This document shows positions 38,701-53,700 of a stretch of DNA of 64,000 nucleotides, piece after piece. Within the stretch, counting starts at the first letter, position 1. Each line of letters opens with the position of its first letter. The translations under genes and the position numbers were made by a program. Source of the stretch: Budorcas taxicolor (lineage: Eukaryota > Chordata > Mammalia > Artiodactyla > Bovidae); the NCBI RefSeq assembly GCF_023091745.1, contig NC_068920.1, positions 119,315,622-119,379,621 of the forward strand, given 5' to 3'. The notes beneath the pieces were generated by a model that saw only the letters and a program-made list of their open reading frames with translations, made no database searches and had not been told where the DNA came from.

Positions 38701-41700
38701 GTATTGTAAATTTGGAGACTTCGAAGCACACCTTAAACATAGTACGGATTCACTAAAGATATACAATTTCAGTACTTTGTGGTGGGGGGTGGGGGTGGGA
38801 AAGCAAGGACATCAAGATGACATGTAGAAGAAAACAAAAATTCAGGCATAAAGAAAGTCTGCCAAAATCTTATAAAAGCAGTCCAGAAGGCAAACTAAAA
38901 AACAGCCCATGGCAAACAAAGAATGAAAACTACAAAGAACAAATTAACAAAAATAACATAAAGTAGAGCTTACTTAAATAAACTAGGCCACAATCAAATT
39001 TACCTTAAAATATTAAAAAATAACAAGTTCAGTGATTCTAATAATAATTTCCTATTTTGTTTTAGGCTTTGCTTATTATCTATGTAAGTAAAATTTGTAT
39101 TTATTTTTACTGAAAATAACGTGTTCATTCAATACACTGAGTGTGTATATTCCACAACTGTATTTTCCTTTGCTAAATAAATTATACTGTCGCGTTTGGA
39201 ATAATCAATTGAAATGTTAAAATAATTCAAATATATATAAGTTAGCTAGTAATATCCAATTTTGTCAATTTTAATTAAAATTATTTTCTCAAACAATATT
39301 TACTAAACTGAATCAGGATCTATCAACAAAGTTTTAAAATTCTGTTTTAAAGTTTTAACTTTTAAAGTACAGAAAACTGTACCTTAGCAGTGAAAACAGC
39401 CTGTCTTGCCTCAGGTATCATATAAAGTTGCTGAATAGTAGAAGCCAAGTAACAAGTAGCTCCAAGGTTAGTCAGGCCAACAAATCTACACTCAGCACGG
39501 ACATCTTCATGAGGCCAGTAGTCCCACTTATAAGGTGCGTGAGCTGCTGAAAAAAGGAGGGAAAAAAAGGCACCCCCCAAGCAAACTATTAAACATAATG
39601 TATTCTGCTTTCACTAACAGCCACTATACCTGTTACTTATTTAATTCATATACATATTACTTAGGTTTATATTACTCATTTAGTTCATATACATATTTAG
39701 TTCACATACATAAAATATTTGGTACATTTCAAACACAGAGTAAAACTAACTCATTCCTAAATATTCAAAAAGACTGTCAGAACTTGACTTTACTTGGCAC
39801 TAAATTATTTAACCCCAAAATGCCAAAGTATTTCACATATCTCTGAAAAAGTTCATCACAACTGTTGCTTTAAATTCAAAAACCAATATTCCCTTTTTAA
39901 CTTCATACATCCTAGCATCAATTTTACACTGTTAAAACGTATGAATGATGAATTCTGTCTTTATCGTATGAATGGTGAATTCTGTCTTTAAATCATGCCC
40001 TCCAAAATCTTATTTCCATGAACAAAATTGACAAAGATTAAAGGAAAAGAAGCATGCTTACACTGCATGTGTTGTGCCATAACCCAGTTATGTATTAATC
40101 TGTAGTTTTCAACAGATCCCTTTACCATCTCCACTAACAAGTCATAAGCAGCAGCTCTTGAAGAATGTGATTTGCACTTTGGCTGTTGTCTATCTTTTAG
40201 ACTAGGCAACAAAAACAGGAGATTGAAGATATCTCTTAAAAATTCCTGGGGGAGATAAAAAGAAAGACCAAGTATATTATCCAAACTTGGAAATTAATGA
40301 TATCCCAAATATAGTAAATTCTATAGAGTAAAGTGGACTATATGACAATCAAAAGTTTACTAAAGGACTGTTTTAAAACTTAAAGGAACATCACATACCA
40401 TCATCTGAAAGTATTCCCTAACGTTATTTCTCTTAGAGAAAAGTAAAATGGGAGAAGGCGCTCAACTTTACTTTTCTCTCCCTTCCTAATATCTGATCGT
40501 TTAGAGTCCAAATGACAGTATATTGTTTTCGACACCATTCAGTGATTAAACATTTTAACCTAGGACTCATTACTCCCTATCTTGACTTTCTCTGTATTTA
40601 TTTAAGCTTCTCCTTATTTCACTCTAATAATTATAGTAGTAGTAGCAACAGCAGCAACTCACTTATAATGTGCACTTACAAGTGCCAGATACTATTCAAA
40701 GGCCTCAAAACAAACAAAATACAAAAAAGGTTAACAATCTAGCCTGGCGTCAGACCTGGAAGGTGCTGCAGTCAGGAATTACAACATCAAGCTCTTAACT
40801 TCAGTAACAGTGAAGTTCAAACTGAGGTGCAAGGCTTAACCATGTAAAATACATCCTATAGGTGTTTTTCCCTAATCTGCCTGAGAAAGGGTCACTTTTC
40901 CCAACCTGTTCTTTAATTGGTCCTTTCCTACTATTCCAAAGAAAGTTATCTCCCTCAGCCATCTCAAGTAGTACAATGGTATACTGTTCTGGGGTATAAA
41001 ACCTCCTGGAGTACTATGCAGAAAAGAGGTAATATTGTTAAGACTGAGACTGCTACCCTTAGAAAAGGCTGCACTTTAAGGTTGGCTCTTGACTGTTGTC
41101 TGAATTCTTGAACGCTGAACAGTTCCCTCCTCTGTTATAAAACTTTCCTGAAGTGATAAAAGTGGCCCACTATGGCTATCTGTATTTAGTTTACACAGAA
41201 TGCTTGCTTTTCATCTGAATTTCAGTAACTGTGGTCCATTATGCAGGTATTATGTGCCTACATGACCAAACCCCTGATAAAACCCCTGAACTGCTTGGCT
41301 GAACAGAGCATCCCAGGCAGACAGCACCTCAATGTCACAATCATTGCTGGGGGAATTAAGCACATCCCATGCAACTCCTCTGGGAGGTGACTCTTAGAAA
41401 GGCATACCTGGTTTCCACCACATCTGGCACCATACTTTTTCTTTGCTGAATAAAAGTTTTGTCATGAATACAATTACATACTGAGTCCTTTGGGTCCTTC
41501 TAGTGAATCACCAAATCTGGTAGTGATCTTGGGACCCTCCGACAAAGGTACCAAATGAAGGACAATTTAGAATATTTTCCCATTAATGATCTCACCTCCT
41601 CCATCTCATTGTTGTCAAAGAGAGTACAATGCATAGTTTCTGACTTGGCAAAGAGAAGTAAGTTTGGCTAAGAAGTATAGAAGGTGAACAGAGGCTTATT

Positions 41701-44700
41701 TTATATAGCTGATAAACTGACAATAAGGTTATGTCTCATCTATTCTATAACTGAGAAGGAGAAGACTGTCTTGGAGACACACAGTAGCATGTTCACGTGA
41801 ACTGGAAATATGTCACTCACTCAAACAGAAATAGAATTGGCTAGTAACTAGTGTAACAATGAACTATCTTTGATAGTTTAAATACAGAAACTAAAAAAGC
41901 TAAATATTCATAGCTTCAAAGTTTTGACAAAATATACTTAAGGCCTACGATAGAAGTATTTTAATTAAAATATTAGGGTTGGTAAAACCATGCTGAAATG
42001 AACAGTACTTTTGTTTTCCTCACTCTAGAGTTTACCAGGAAAGCAGGTGACCTTAAGCCAAAGAGTAGCATGTATATTAACATGTCTTAGTAGCTCAGTC
42101 ATGTCTGACTCTTTTTGACCCCATGGACTCTAGCCCAACAGGCTTCTCAGTCCATGGAATTCTCCAGGCAAGAATACTGGAGTCATTCCCTTCTCCAGTG
42201 ATCTTCCCAACCCAGGCATCATACCTGCATCTCCTGCATTGCAAGCACATTCTTTACCATCTAAAGCCACAAGGGAAGCCCATATTAACAGTAGGAATGG
42301 AAGGAGTTTTAACAATGCTATTTAACTCTTTGAATTTCTTCTGAATTATGTGTCAAAGATCATACTCTTTTTGACCTATTTAGATCGAAAGTTATAATGT
42401 ACCATTATAACAGTGCAGCCATTCCGGTATACTTCACAGAAAGAAGAATCTCAAACAGATACCTGAGAGAATAGGTCTGAGTGTGATGTTTGACATGTAA
42501 TTCAGAAGAAATTCAAAGAGTTAAATAACATTGTTAAAACTCCTTCCATTCCTACTGTAAACAACATGTAAACAAGGTTTCTCACAATTTATATCTCTAG
42601 AAAAATAAAGTAGGAAGAGAAAATCTGCAAACAATAAATTAACTTAAGGTGGCCTGCAACAAATTCATATACACAAATCCTTACTCTTCATTAACAGCTA
42701 ATTAGAAAACAAAATTGAAGAAAAAAGTCCATTTACGATACCTAAGAAAGAAAACTCCTAAGCGGAATCTTTATTAAAAATTCCTAAAATTCAAATTCTA
42801 AATGACATTAAATTGGATAACACAAAAAGACTGGTCTTCATAAATAAGGAAACAAATACTGCTCTTGTACAGGCAATTTAATATAATTTTAATATTTTCT
42901 ATATCAAGCCATAAATTTAACACAACCCCAAGCTGAAAAGTATCAGAATTTTAATTTTTGAAAGAATGAGACACACTGATTCTAAAGTTCGTTGTGGAAA
43001 AATAAACCAAGACAATTCTGAAAAGGACTAATAATGAAGATGGACAATCTCCGTAAGACATTAACTGAAAACTTTAACTCTGCTTAATTAGAATACAATA
43101 CTGGAGAATGAACAGATCCATAGATTAAAACAGAAAGACCAGAAACATCCCCAAATATACAGAACACTTTTCTACATACAAAAATTCTACAAATTATCAA
43201 GAAATGGACCACATACATACATACATAAAAGGAAAATGAGGACAGGATTTGAGCAACTTGAAGAAAAAAATAATACAAGTAAATGGCTTTAAAACACATG
43301 AAAACAAGTATGAATATACAATGGAACAAGTATACAAAGATGTTCACAGGAATTTTTTTTTTTAAACAAATATAGACAACATCAATGTCAATAAAAATTA
43401 AATAATTTCTCTTTTGATGTATTCAAGTTTTTAATGTATTTTCTCCCTTTTTTTGGATTCATTTTAAATGATGAACACAAACCACAGAATCGTTATTTAC
43501 ATAATATATACCTTTGTATTTAATACAGCCACATAAAGTCCTGAAAGGCCATTACCAAAACATCACTTGAAATTAAAATATATAAGAATCTTACCTTTAT
43601 CAGCACTACCTAAAAATTCCTTTTTCTTTAAAATGATGTTTTGCTTTATAATGATACATAATCAGAAAGATCAATTAATATATTTACACTTTGGAATAAA
43701 AATTACATATTGACCAGAAACTATAAAACTCCTAGAGGAGAACATAGGCAAAACACTCTCCAACATAAATCACAGCAGGATCCTCTATGATCCACCTCCC
43801 AGAATACTGGAAATTAAAGCAAAAATAAACAAATGGGATCTAATTAAAATTAAAAGCTTCTGCACAACAAAGGAAACTATAAGCAAGGTGAAAAGACAGC
43901 CTTCTGAATGGGAGAAAATAATAGCAAATGAAGCAACTGACAAACAACTAATCTCAAAAATATACAAGCAACTTATGCAGCTCAACTCCAGGAAAATAAA
44001 TGACCCAATCAAAAAAATGGGCCAAAGAACTAAACAGACATTTCTCCAAAGAAGACATACGGATGGCTAACAAACACATGAAAAGATGCTCAACATCACT
44101 CATTATCAGAGAAATGCAAATCAAGACCACAATGAGGTACCATTTCACACCAGTTAGAATGGCAGCGATCCAAAAGTCTACAGGCAATAAATGCTGGAGA
44201 GGATGTGGAGAAAAGGGAACCCTCTTACACTGTTGGTGGGAATGCAAACTAGTACAGCCACTATGGAGAACAGTGTGGAGATTCCTTAAAAAACTGAAAA
44301 TAGAACTGCCTTATGACCCAGCAATCCCACTGCTGGGCATACACACCAAGGAAACCAGAATAGAAAGAGACACATGTACCCCAATGTTCATCACAGCACT
44401 GTTTATAATAGCCAGGACATGGAAACAACCTAGATGTCCATCAGCAGATGAATGGATAAGAAAGCTTGGTACATATACACAATGGAGTATTACTCAGCCA
44501 TTGAAAAGAATACATTTGAATCAGTTCTAATGAGGTGGATGAAACTGGAGCCTATTATACAGAGTGAAGTAAGCCAGAAAGAAAAACACCAATACAGTAT
44601 ACTAACACATATATATGGAATTTAGAAAGATGGTAATGATAACCCTGTATTCGAGACTGCAAAAGAGACACAGATGTATAGAACAGACTTTTAGACTCTG

Positions 44701-47700
44701 TGGGAGAGGGAGAGGGTGGGATGATTTGGGAGAATGGCATTGAAACATGTATATATACTATCAGGTAAGAATCGAATCGCCAGTCTATGTTCAATACAGG
44801 ATACAGGATGCTTGGGGCTGGTGCACGGGGATGATCCAGAGAGATGATATGGGGTGGGAGGTGGGAGGGGGGTTCAGGATTGGGAACTCATGTACACCCA
44901 TGGCTGATTCATGTCAATGTATGGCAAAACCAATACAGTATTATAAAGCAAAATAAAGTAAAAATAAAATTTAAAAAATAAAAAAAAAAACTCAAAAAAA
45001 ATTAAAAAAAAAAAAAACTTAAAAAATAAAATAAATTGCTAATAGCACCCCAGCTGAGAAACACTGGAAGAAAAAAATTACATATTGCTTTAAATATAAC
45101 ATAAGACTTCCACCAAGCAAGACTATAAATAAGTCAAGTTATTCCCAGTGAGAATAACAGAAAAATTTTTAAAGATCCAGGAGAAAACCCACAAAACAGG
45201 GCTTTGTGCAATAGGGGTAGTAGCACAGATTTAAGACAGCTAAGACTATCACTTTAAGTTTATCTTAAGAATCCCTTAGCCTATGTTCATGGCGGACAGA
45301 CAATCTTCCATTCTGGTGGTTATTCCTGTTTCCTAAGATGATCAGTAACCCCAGGAAAGCAATCCTCCAAACCATAACTTAATTTCCTTAATGAAAGCAT
45401 AGACAAAAGTGCCAGTGATATAACACAATCTAAAGAGAAATTAGACATTTGTTGGTATAGAGTTATTAGGTGTTATCAACAGTCAATTATAGAATTTGTG
45501 TCAAATGGGCCTTTAAGGTATGAATCAATAAGTATTCTACAATGGCTATATTAATTCCATGTGCTATTAATTCAAAATATTCAATTCTACAAAAAACTAT
45601 TAAGTACAATAGCCTCTTCATATTGTCACGGTAATTAAAACTTGTTCTGCATTCTAAAAACAAGGCTAAGATTTGTATTTCTAGGATTCATCTTATTCAA
45701 AGTTCACTGTTCCTACCAGTAATAAAGTTCTGATAAACTTTATATTTGTATGTTTAAGGAGATTTAACATATCCACATACAAGGAAACAATATTAAAAAG
45801 CTTAGTCTTATTTCATATAAATACTCAGATGTATTATTACCAACCTGTCCTTCCCTTGAAAATTTAAAGGGTGGTTTGTGTTTAATAACACTTGTTGCAA
45901 GCCTTAGGAGTCCTGTAAGCCCATCATCTTCTATATTACCATCTTGATGATCGAGGATCTCCCTGCTACAAAAAACACAAGTAAAACAAGATAGGTCATA
46001 CAGTTACATCCTTTATCTTTATGCAACAAAACTGTCAATTTCACATCAAATTTTACCTTCGAATACAGTCGGCCAAATGCCGTGCCAAAGCATCCAGGTC
46101 AAGCAGTGTTGTCTTAATACAAAAAGAAAATACAAAATTCAAATATAGATTTTTACATTTAGTATTTCAGTATTTACTAAAACAAAACAAAAAAAATCCT
46201 TTACTTTTAAGTAACAAGAATTCTTCAAATTCATTAACTTGCCAATTAAATTATAAGTAATATATAACTACTCTTTACTTGTACATAATATCAATAAAAG
46301 TATAGTTGTAAATACATCATTAATGTCCTTCAAAAAAAATCAATGAAATGTTGGCAATAAATTATGACAGCCATAGTAATTTAATGAGAAAACACTGGGT
46401 TTGATTTATTTTTTAACAATTTTACTGAGATATAATTCACATACAATTCACCAAGGTTTGCTTCTAACAGTACCTTCTGAAATAAACTTAAATAGACAGC
46501 TCACTTCAGAAATCTTTATTCTCATTATAACTGAGCAACAAAATTAAAACAGATTTCACGAAACAGAATCTAATTTAAGAGGATTCACAGTACAGTGGTT
46601 AGGACTCCACGCTTTCAGTGCAGAGGGTGTGGGTTCAGTCTCTGATTGGGGCCATAAAATCTTGAAAGCCATGCGGCACGGCCATAAACAAAAAAGAACA
46701 AGATTCTCAAAGAAACTCATATCACCAAGAAGGAAAATTACTTTGAATACCAAGCAAGAAATAATAGATTCCTACTTTAAATGGGCAACCACAGGTTTAA
46801 AAAAAAAAATTCCATGTCTACCTGGCATTAGTATTTTATGGATAAAGTCAAATACATTAAAATATGTTCAAGGGGAGGAAGACCTGGAAGTGGTCATCAA
46901 AAGAAGTAAGATAAGTAAATATTAGGGATGTAATATACAACATGATAAATATCATTAACATTGCTATATGTTATATAAAGTTGTTGAAAGAATAAAGTGC
47001 TCATTACAAGGAAATAAAATCTCTTTCCATTTCTTTAATTTTATATCAGTATGAGATGATAATCTTCAACTATGCTTACTGTGGTAATCATTTCATGATG
47101 TATATAACTCATTATGCTGTATACTTTAAACTTACACAGTGCTGTATGTCAATTATAACTCGGTAAAACTGAAAGAAAAAATTACAACAGGTTCAATATT
47201 GATTTTTAAATTTCTCAAATGTAAAGTAGAATAAGAATTCAGATGTAAACTGTTCCTTAAAACTAAAAAGCTCAAACGTTAAAGGACTTTTAAAATATAT
47301 AGTGTATTCATTGGACTTTGACTGAAATACATGAAAAAAATTGACAGAAAAGGTTCCCTAAATATTTAAATGTAAATTTTTCAAGTGTTTCTCACTTTTC
47401 TGTGAGATCAATTAGATTTATTTTAGCTTGCTAAATTTATAAAAAGGAAAAAAAAGTTTTTATGTGGCCAAGCTTTTCTTCGAAATGGACTTGTTTTAAA
47501 TGCCTTTGTTAGACAGCAGTATCACTGTAGTCTCATATAACAAAATTAGAAGGTCAGAAAACTGATAGTGCTCTTTAGCTTAAAGTGATTTCTATTAACT
47601 TCAACTTTATTTTATATACTCAAAATCTACTTACTATTACAGAAATCTGTATATTTAAAGTCTAAATTTCACACTCCAAATAAGATTTTATATCCACAGA

Positions 47701-50700
47701 TCTTACTCCGAAGACATAGGAAACTACTGATAAGTACCAAGTAAAGACATTTCAACTAACGTCAAAATAAAATGAAGGAATGAGAGCAAAACACAAAGGT
47801 ACAAATGAAGTAGAAAAACTATGACATTTTCAACTCATTAAAGACTGATAAAACTGCCCTTAATGATAAGGACTTATAAATTCATGAAGAAACATGTACA
47901 TAATTCATCTCTATTAACAAGTTAATATAAAATTTTCTGAACATACCTGACTAGCATCCTTTATATGTATGTTGTCAACTAATTTGCACAACAACCAAAA
48001 ATATTCTTTACATCCAGGTTTTAACATTGGTTCTTCTTCATAATCATCTATCTATTAAAAAAAAATTTGAACTTTGTGAAAAAAGTTTAAAAGGGGAAAA
48101 TGAACTTAAAATTATATTTTAGAAACTATTAGGGTTTATTAAAAAAAGTTAAATCCCTACAAACTAAACAGTATTCAAAATTTAACCGAAAAAGTTCTGA
48201 AGAAGACATTCCTGGTTTCTTTAAAATTAAAACTACTATGTACGTAAGTCAATGATGAGAAGTTTGAGGAAAACACTACTCTCAACTTACTTATAAACTA
48301 GTTGGTAAAGATATGAATAATGTATAATACTAAATAATGTAGTGTCAACTAAAAATTCAATGACAATGTGAAAACACAAGAAACCTACAGAAAATGAGTA
48401 TATATAAATCTACCCACATGTAATGGTCTATTATAGTTTTCAAATCTGAAAAATAAAGAACATTACATTTCTTACACAGCTGATGACAGTAAATACGGAG
48501 AAGAAAACTCCTACAATGCATCATATTTCTAGAGATTAGTATAATTTACTTATTAATGGGCCCTGAATTTATTATGTGAGAGAAGGGGTTTACAAGGCTA
48601 GTAATGAATAAAGCTGAAAATTCTAAGTATCACAAAGATAAAACAACTGTGATTGAGTAAGGAGAGTGCTACATTTATGACGTTTCTATCATTCAACTTA
48701 TCAACACAAGGCTCAAAACCTATAAGGACAAATGTTATTTCCAAAACAGAATACCCATGAGAGATCCCACAGAGCTGAAACCAAAGCACATAGAATCTAT
48801 CCTTAAAGTGTAACATGGACACAATATGTCACAATGCTGTTACTTTAAGAACTATGTAACTATCATCCTCCTGGTGAAAACTATAAATAGTAAACAGGTA
48901 TTCAAAATTACTTGCAAGAATAATATAATGATAAACGTGGGGCAAAAGAACATGCAGAAATAGAACCTGCTGTTGAACACAGTAAAATCTTACCCTGATA
49001 GGTTTGAGTGCTTGAGCATCTGGAAGGAACTTCAACAATGTTGAGGCAGCCAGTAGCAGAAAAGAGCGATTGATTGAGTCTCCTCCATCCAGCCCTGATA
49101 GAGATAACTTATAAAGACCATTGCAAGACTCATGACGGACTGCAGTCTAAATGAAAAAGCAAGTTCCAAAGATAATCCGAGTCAGTGTTAAGAAATTAAT
49201 CTTAAAGTTGATACGTTGCCAGAAATAATATGTTAGATGGCTTCTTTAATAACATATTTTAAAACACAATGTCCTGATCACATACTCAGGCATGTAAATA
49301 ATACATAGTCAAATGAAGTACCCCAAAGTTATACAGTAATATGTAAAAACATTTTGGAAATTCCCAAATATGGCCATAAAAAAAAAAAACACTAAATACA
49401 AGAACAGACAAATACAAAAAGGATTGAGAAGAGATTATTCATAATAATTTATTTACATGATTATGTAACAAGAAAAATATTTTCACAACTAGAAGCAACT
49501 TAGAAAGTATTTAAACCAAAATATATTACAGATTTTAGAATCTTGTTCAAATGTTAGAATACTTACCTGGGACAGAGTGAGAACAAGAACACATATGCAT
49601 TCAATACAAAGCTAATAATTCTAGAAAATGTTCTCTAAAAAAGATGTGAATATCGTGGCTAAGTGTACTAATAAGTGTTTCTACTATTTCATTTAGGATA
49701 TGGTGTGAGTAACATCAAGATATGATTAGTGAAAATTATACTGACTTCACTGTCAACAATGAAATCAAAAGGAAATATATATAACTTATTGTCGGTCTCT
49801 CTTGCATCTAAGGATACTCTCAACTAGATAAAGCAAAATAAATTTCTCAAATATAAATTACAATAATAAAGGCTCAAATCTTTCTAAAGCCTCAGGGAAA
49901 AAAAAAACAAAACCCAAAAGAACCACTCTGTAAACAAATACTGCAAAAAAAGAAAAATATGAATGCTACACAGTAACATTCACACTTAAGTGTACATAGT
50001 TCAAAATACCCTAGATCTTAAAGGATTAATAAGTACTTTCCAGGATATATTTATGGAATCACATTCGTTTCCATTAGCTCTTTTTATTATCAATGCTTAT
50101 ATACGAAAAAATATGAGGAGTAGAACTAATCTTCAATCTTTAGCTTACCTCAGGAATAAGGAGAGTCAATTTCTTTAGCCAATCTTGTAAATGATCACTA
50201 TCAGCAAGGCTAGATTTCACTAAAGAACAGCAATGAGCCCAACTCACCAAGAGCCACATAGAATAATGTGAAACTAAAGAAAAATTGGAAAAAAGTTACT
50301 ATAAAAATTATTATAAAGACTTGCACTATAAAGAAAACAAAATGTTCATTATCAAAGAAGGGTATTATACGTAAATGTTTCCAGCCATCTAAATCTTTAT
50401 CTATTAAAAATCAACTTTGTGGAACCCTTACCTTCATGTCTAGACCTGTGATCAGATTGAGCTTTCAAAACTCTGTAAAGTAAAAACATACCACCAGGAA
50501 TAGTTAAATTCAGCAATGAATTAAAAAATAACTCTATTTCTACTATATTTATCATTTAACTTTCCCAAAAGATTATAGATTTTTATGAAAGATAATAATT
50601 TATTTTCCATGGTCTTCATTTTTTGTTTAAAGAATCACTGGTAAAATCTTATTATAACAAACACTAAATGACTTCATATTTAATAAATAAAATCTGAGTG

Positions 50701-53700
50701 AATCCCATATTGACTTAAGTGCACTCTCACAGTGCCTAAAAATTTGGTTACTGAAGTGATATGGATTACAAAGAGAAAGGTTATAATGGTTTAGAATCTA
50801 AATATAAGACTTCTAAAAGGAAAAAAATCATACACTGGCATAAAATGCCCCTTTTTTGGTATGGGTAAATTCAATTTTCATTGGGAATAGTTAAAAGTAA
50901 ATTACTGAAAAGCAGAGAAAAACAACTAATTTAATTCTATATTGCGTCAGTTCTATTTTTTCCCCCATGATACTTTTAGTAACTTCAGTGGAAAATGTAT
51001 TACCTCAATTTAAAGAAAACAGTAAAAATTTTCAATTTGATAACACCGTTACACAGGAATTTAGTATTCACCTTAAAATAAATTGCTGTGTTTTTTTTTC
51101 TTAAGAAAAGCACAGACCTCTAGATACATACTTTGTTATAATTAAATTGTGATAATTAAAAAACGCCTTTGAAAATTTCAAAATGTATGTAACTGATTTA
51201 AAGTAAAAGATACTGAAAAGTTAAAACTTATAAATCAAGATCTGGTCATATTTCATGTTTAACTTTTATCATATTGGCTTAATATAATTAACTTTACCAA
51301 GAGCAACCTACTCATGTACCTTTTAAATCTGCGGCATTTGAAGATTTTTGGTAACAGACAGTAAGTTTTTTCTAACTACCTTAATTGATATAAACCTCCC
51401 AGCATCATATAAACTGAAGGTGGAAGTATACAGAACGTATGTTAGAGGACAGGGAGAAAAAGTTAATAATTATTTATCTGGAGGAGAGTAACTGGTAGTT
51501 GGTACAGAAAATCTATTTTTCCTCATACAAACCAAGGTCAAGTTACTGCACTTTCTTTGTTTCCCCACATTATTCACTCATAAGTTTTATAACTAATAGG
51601 TGAAGTGCCTGGCACTAATAATGGTGAGCAAAATCAGATAAAGTACATACAGAACTATACGGTCCAGTGGGGTAAAGCAAGTATTAATCAAGTAATGCAA
51701 ATTCAATAGAGACAGACACTAAAGAAAGACATACTAAAAAAGAAATAATCTTAAAATAATCATGCTGCTTATATTCAAATATTGCTTATGAAAGTGACTT
51801 TTAAAAGCATCTAAAAAGAGACAACTAGCTATTAGCCGTAAATAAGCACTTTGAAACATGCTTACATGAACTTTGTAAATCATCTGAGTAACAATGGCAA
51901 GCTTAAGCCCAACATAACACCTAGAGAAAACAATACTTGAAAATATTTCTGCATACTTTAACATAATTTATGTGATTATTTAAGGTATACAGAATCAGGT
52001 CTTTATGTATTAGCAAGTATCATTTATACACTATTAAAATTTTGTATATTATTTTTTAAAAATCACCAATGTAGCCCAAATAAATTGGATCATATGACAT
52101 GTTTAAACTATATTCTTAAATAAATATTTCCAGCTTTATCTATTGAGAGCCCAGAAGCAAGTTAACATTAGGATCATGAGTACCCTTATTACACTGGTTC
52201 CACGCCAACAACTAGGGCTTCCTAAACACTGATTCCAGAACTAAGGCATATAAGCAAAGTGAACAGTAATAGTAATGAATTATCTTGCATTAAAAAATCC
52301 AACTTGATACTAAATAAAAGGAAGAGAAAGCTCTTCCTCACAATAGAATGTCAACTAATAAACATAAAATGAATGGCTAAGTGTTAGAAAATCACTAGTT
52401 TGCAAACACTACTGATACTTAATTCAGGCAAGAATCATCATCACTGTAATCCATAGGTTAGTTTTAATTAGAAAAATCAGAAACTTCACTATAGAGAAAT
52501 CTGGATGAAACCAGAGTGACTGATCAAAATCACTAATAAGACAAACAGCTATCACTGGGATGAACTGGGAAAGATATGTTACTTATTGAGTATTCCTGCT
52601 AAAATGTATAGTCTGAATTTAATTGTAAGAAACAATCAGGAAAACCTAAACTGAAAGGTGTTATAAAAGAACTGGCCTGGGATGCTCAAAAATGTCTGTT
52701 CCATGAAAGAAAAGATAAGAAATATCCCCCATTACAGGAAATGGAAGAAATATGACTATGAAACACAGTATGTTATTCTGGATGAGGAAAAAGTTGCTAT
52801 AAAGAATATTAATGGGATTTGAGTATGGATAATATGTTAGATAATATTATATCAATGTTGAATTTGAGTATTTCACTACAGTCGTCAGGAAACTGTCCTT
52901 GGTCTTAGGAAACACATCAAACTATTTATGGGTAAGTGACCATAATGTCTGAACTCTTACAGAATTTAGGATAACATATAAGTAAACGTGTGCACAGAGA
53001 CACCCACAGAAAACGCTATAAAAACTTGCAAAACGTTGGTAACAATATGCAAGTCTAAATGAATGATATGAAAGTGCACTAAAATACCCTAACCATTTAT
53101 CTGTTACATTTCAAGTTTTTCCAAATTAAAATTTTTAAACACTGAATTCTTACTATATATACATACATAACGTAAAAACATCATACCTAGGAGCCAGATT
53201 ATCATATGTATAAGCAACAGACATAAGTCGCTGAATCAAACTGGTTCCTTGGACAAGAACAAGAAATACCTTTAAAATAAAAACATTTAAAAAAAAAATC
53301 TGTAAATACACTAAAGCACAAAACTGCATTTTAAACAGACTCTATATTACTTTGATTTTTATTTATAAAAATATAAGGAATACTCTAAAAATGGTTATTG
53401 GAAAATACTACAAAAGAATTAAATACTAGAAAAACAGATTTTCATAAACAAACATAAGAATAGCAACTTTAAAAAGAAAATAATACAAATTTAGAAAATA
53501 CACAGGCAAATCCTCTCTATTTGACCCACGGATTATCTGCATGTCACCCAACAGAGCAAGAAAAATTATATATTATACATGCCAGTGATTTTGGGAGGCA
53601 GTAGATGAAGTAATATTTTTCACTTGAAATAAATACTACAGGTAACCAAGCTTGGAATCCAGATTAAAAATCCTGAGGTTCAACATTAGTTTACTTATTT

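Larger units (their letters stand above)
40246..45844. other. USP34 intron, 5.6 kb
   Basis: Contains a possible old LTR (40860-41530), a Bov-tA (42083-42281) and a 1.36-kb L1 insertion. 42300-43690 and 45090-45840 are AT-rich with nothing I can name. Confidence 0.65.
46113..47946. other. USP34 intron, 1.8 kb
   Basis: Contains a tRNA-type SINE (46576-46700) and an old L1 3' end (47030-47172); otherwise AT-rich. Confidence 0.7.

Noticed and set aside
24867..39546. USP9X or USP24 instead of USP34
   Set aside because: The exon sequences read as USP34, and the 261-residue Cys-His spacing agrees with that protein.
44000..44530. A functional 176-residue gene
   Set aside because: It is the C-terminal end of L1 ORF2 inside a 5'-truncated insertion with target-site duplications.
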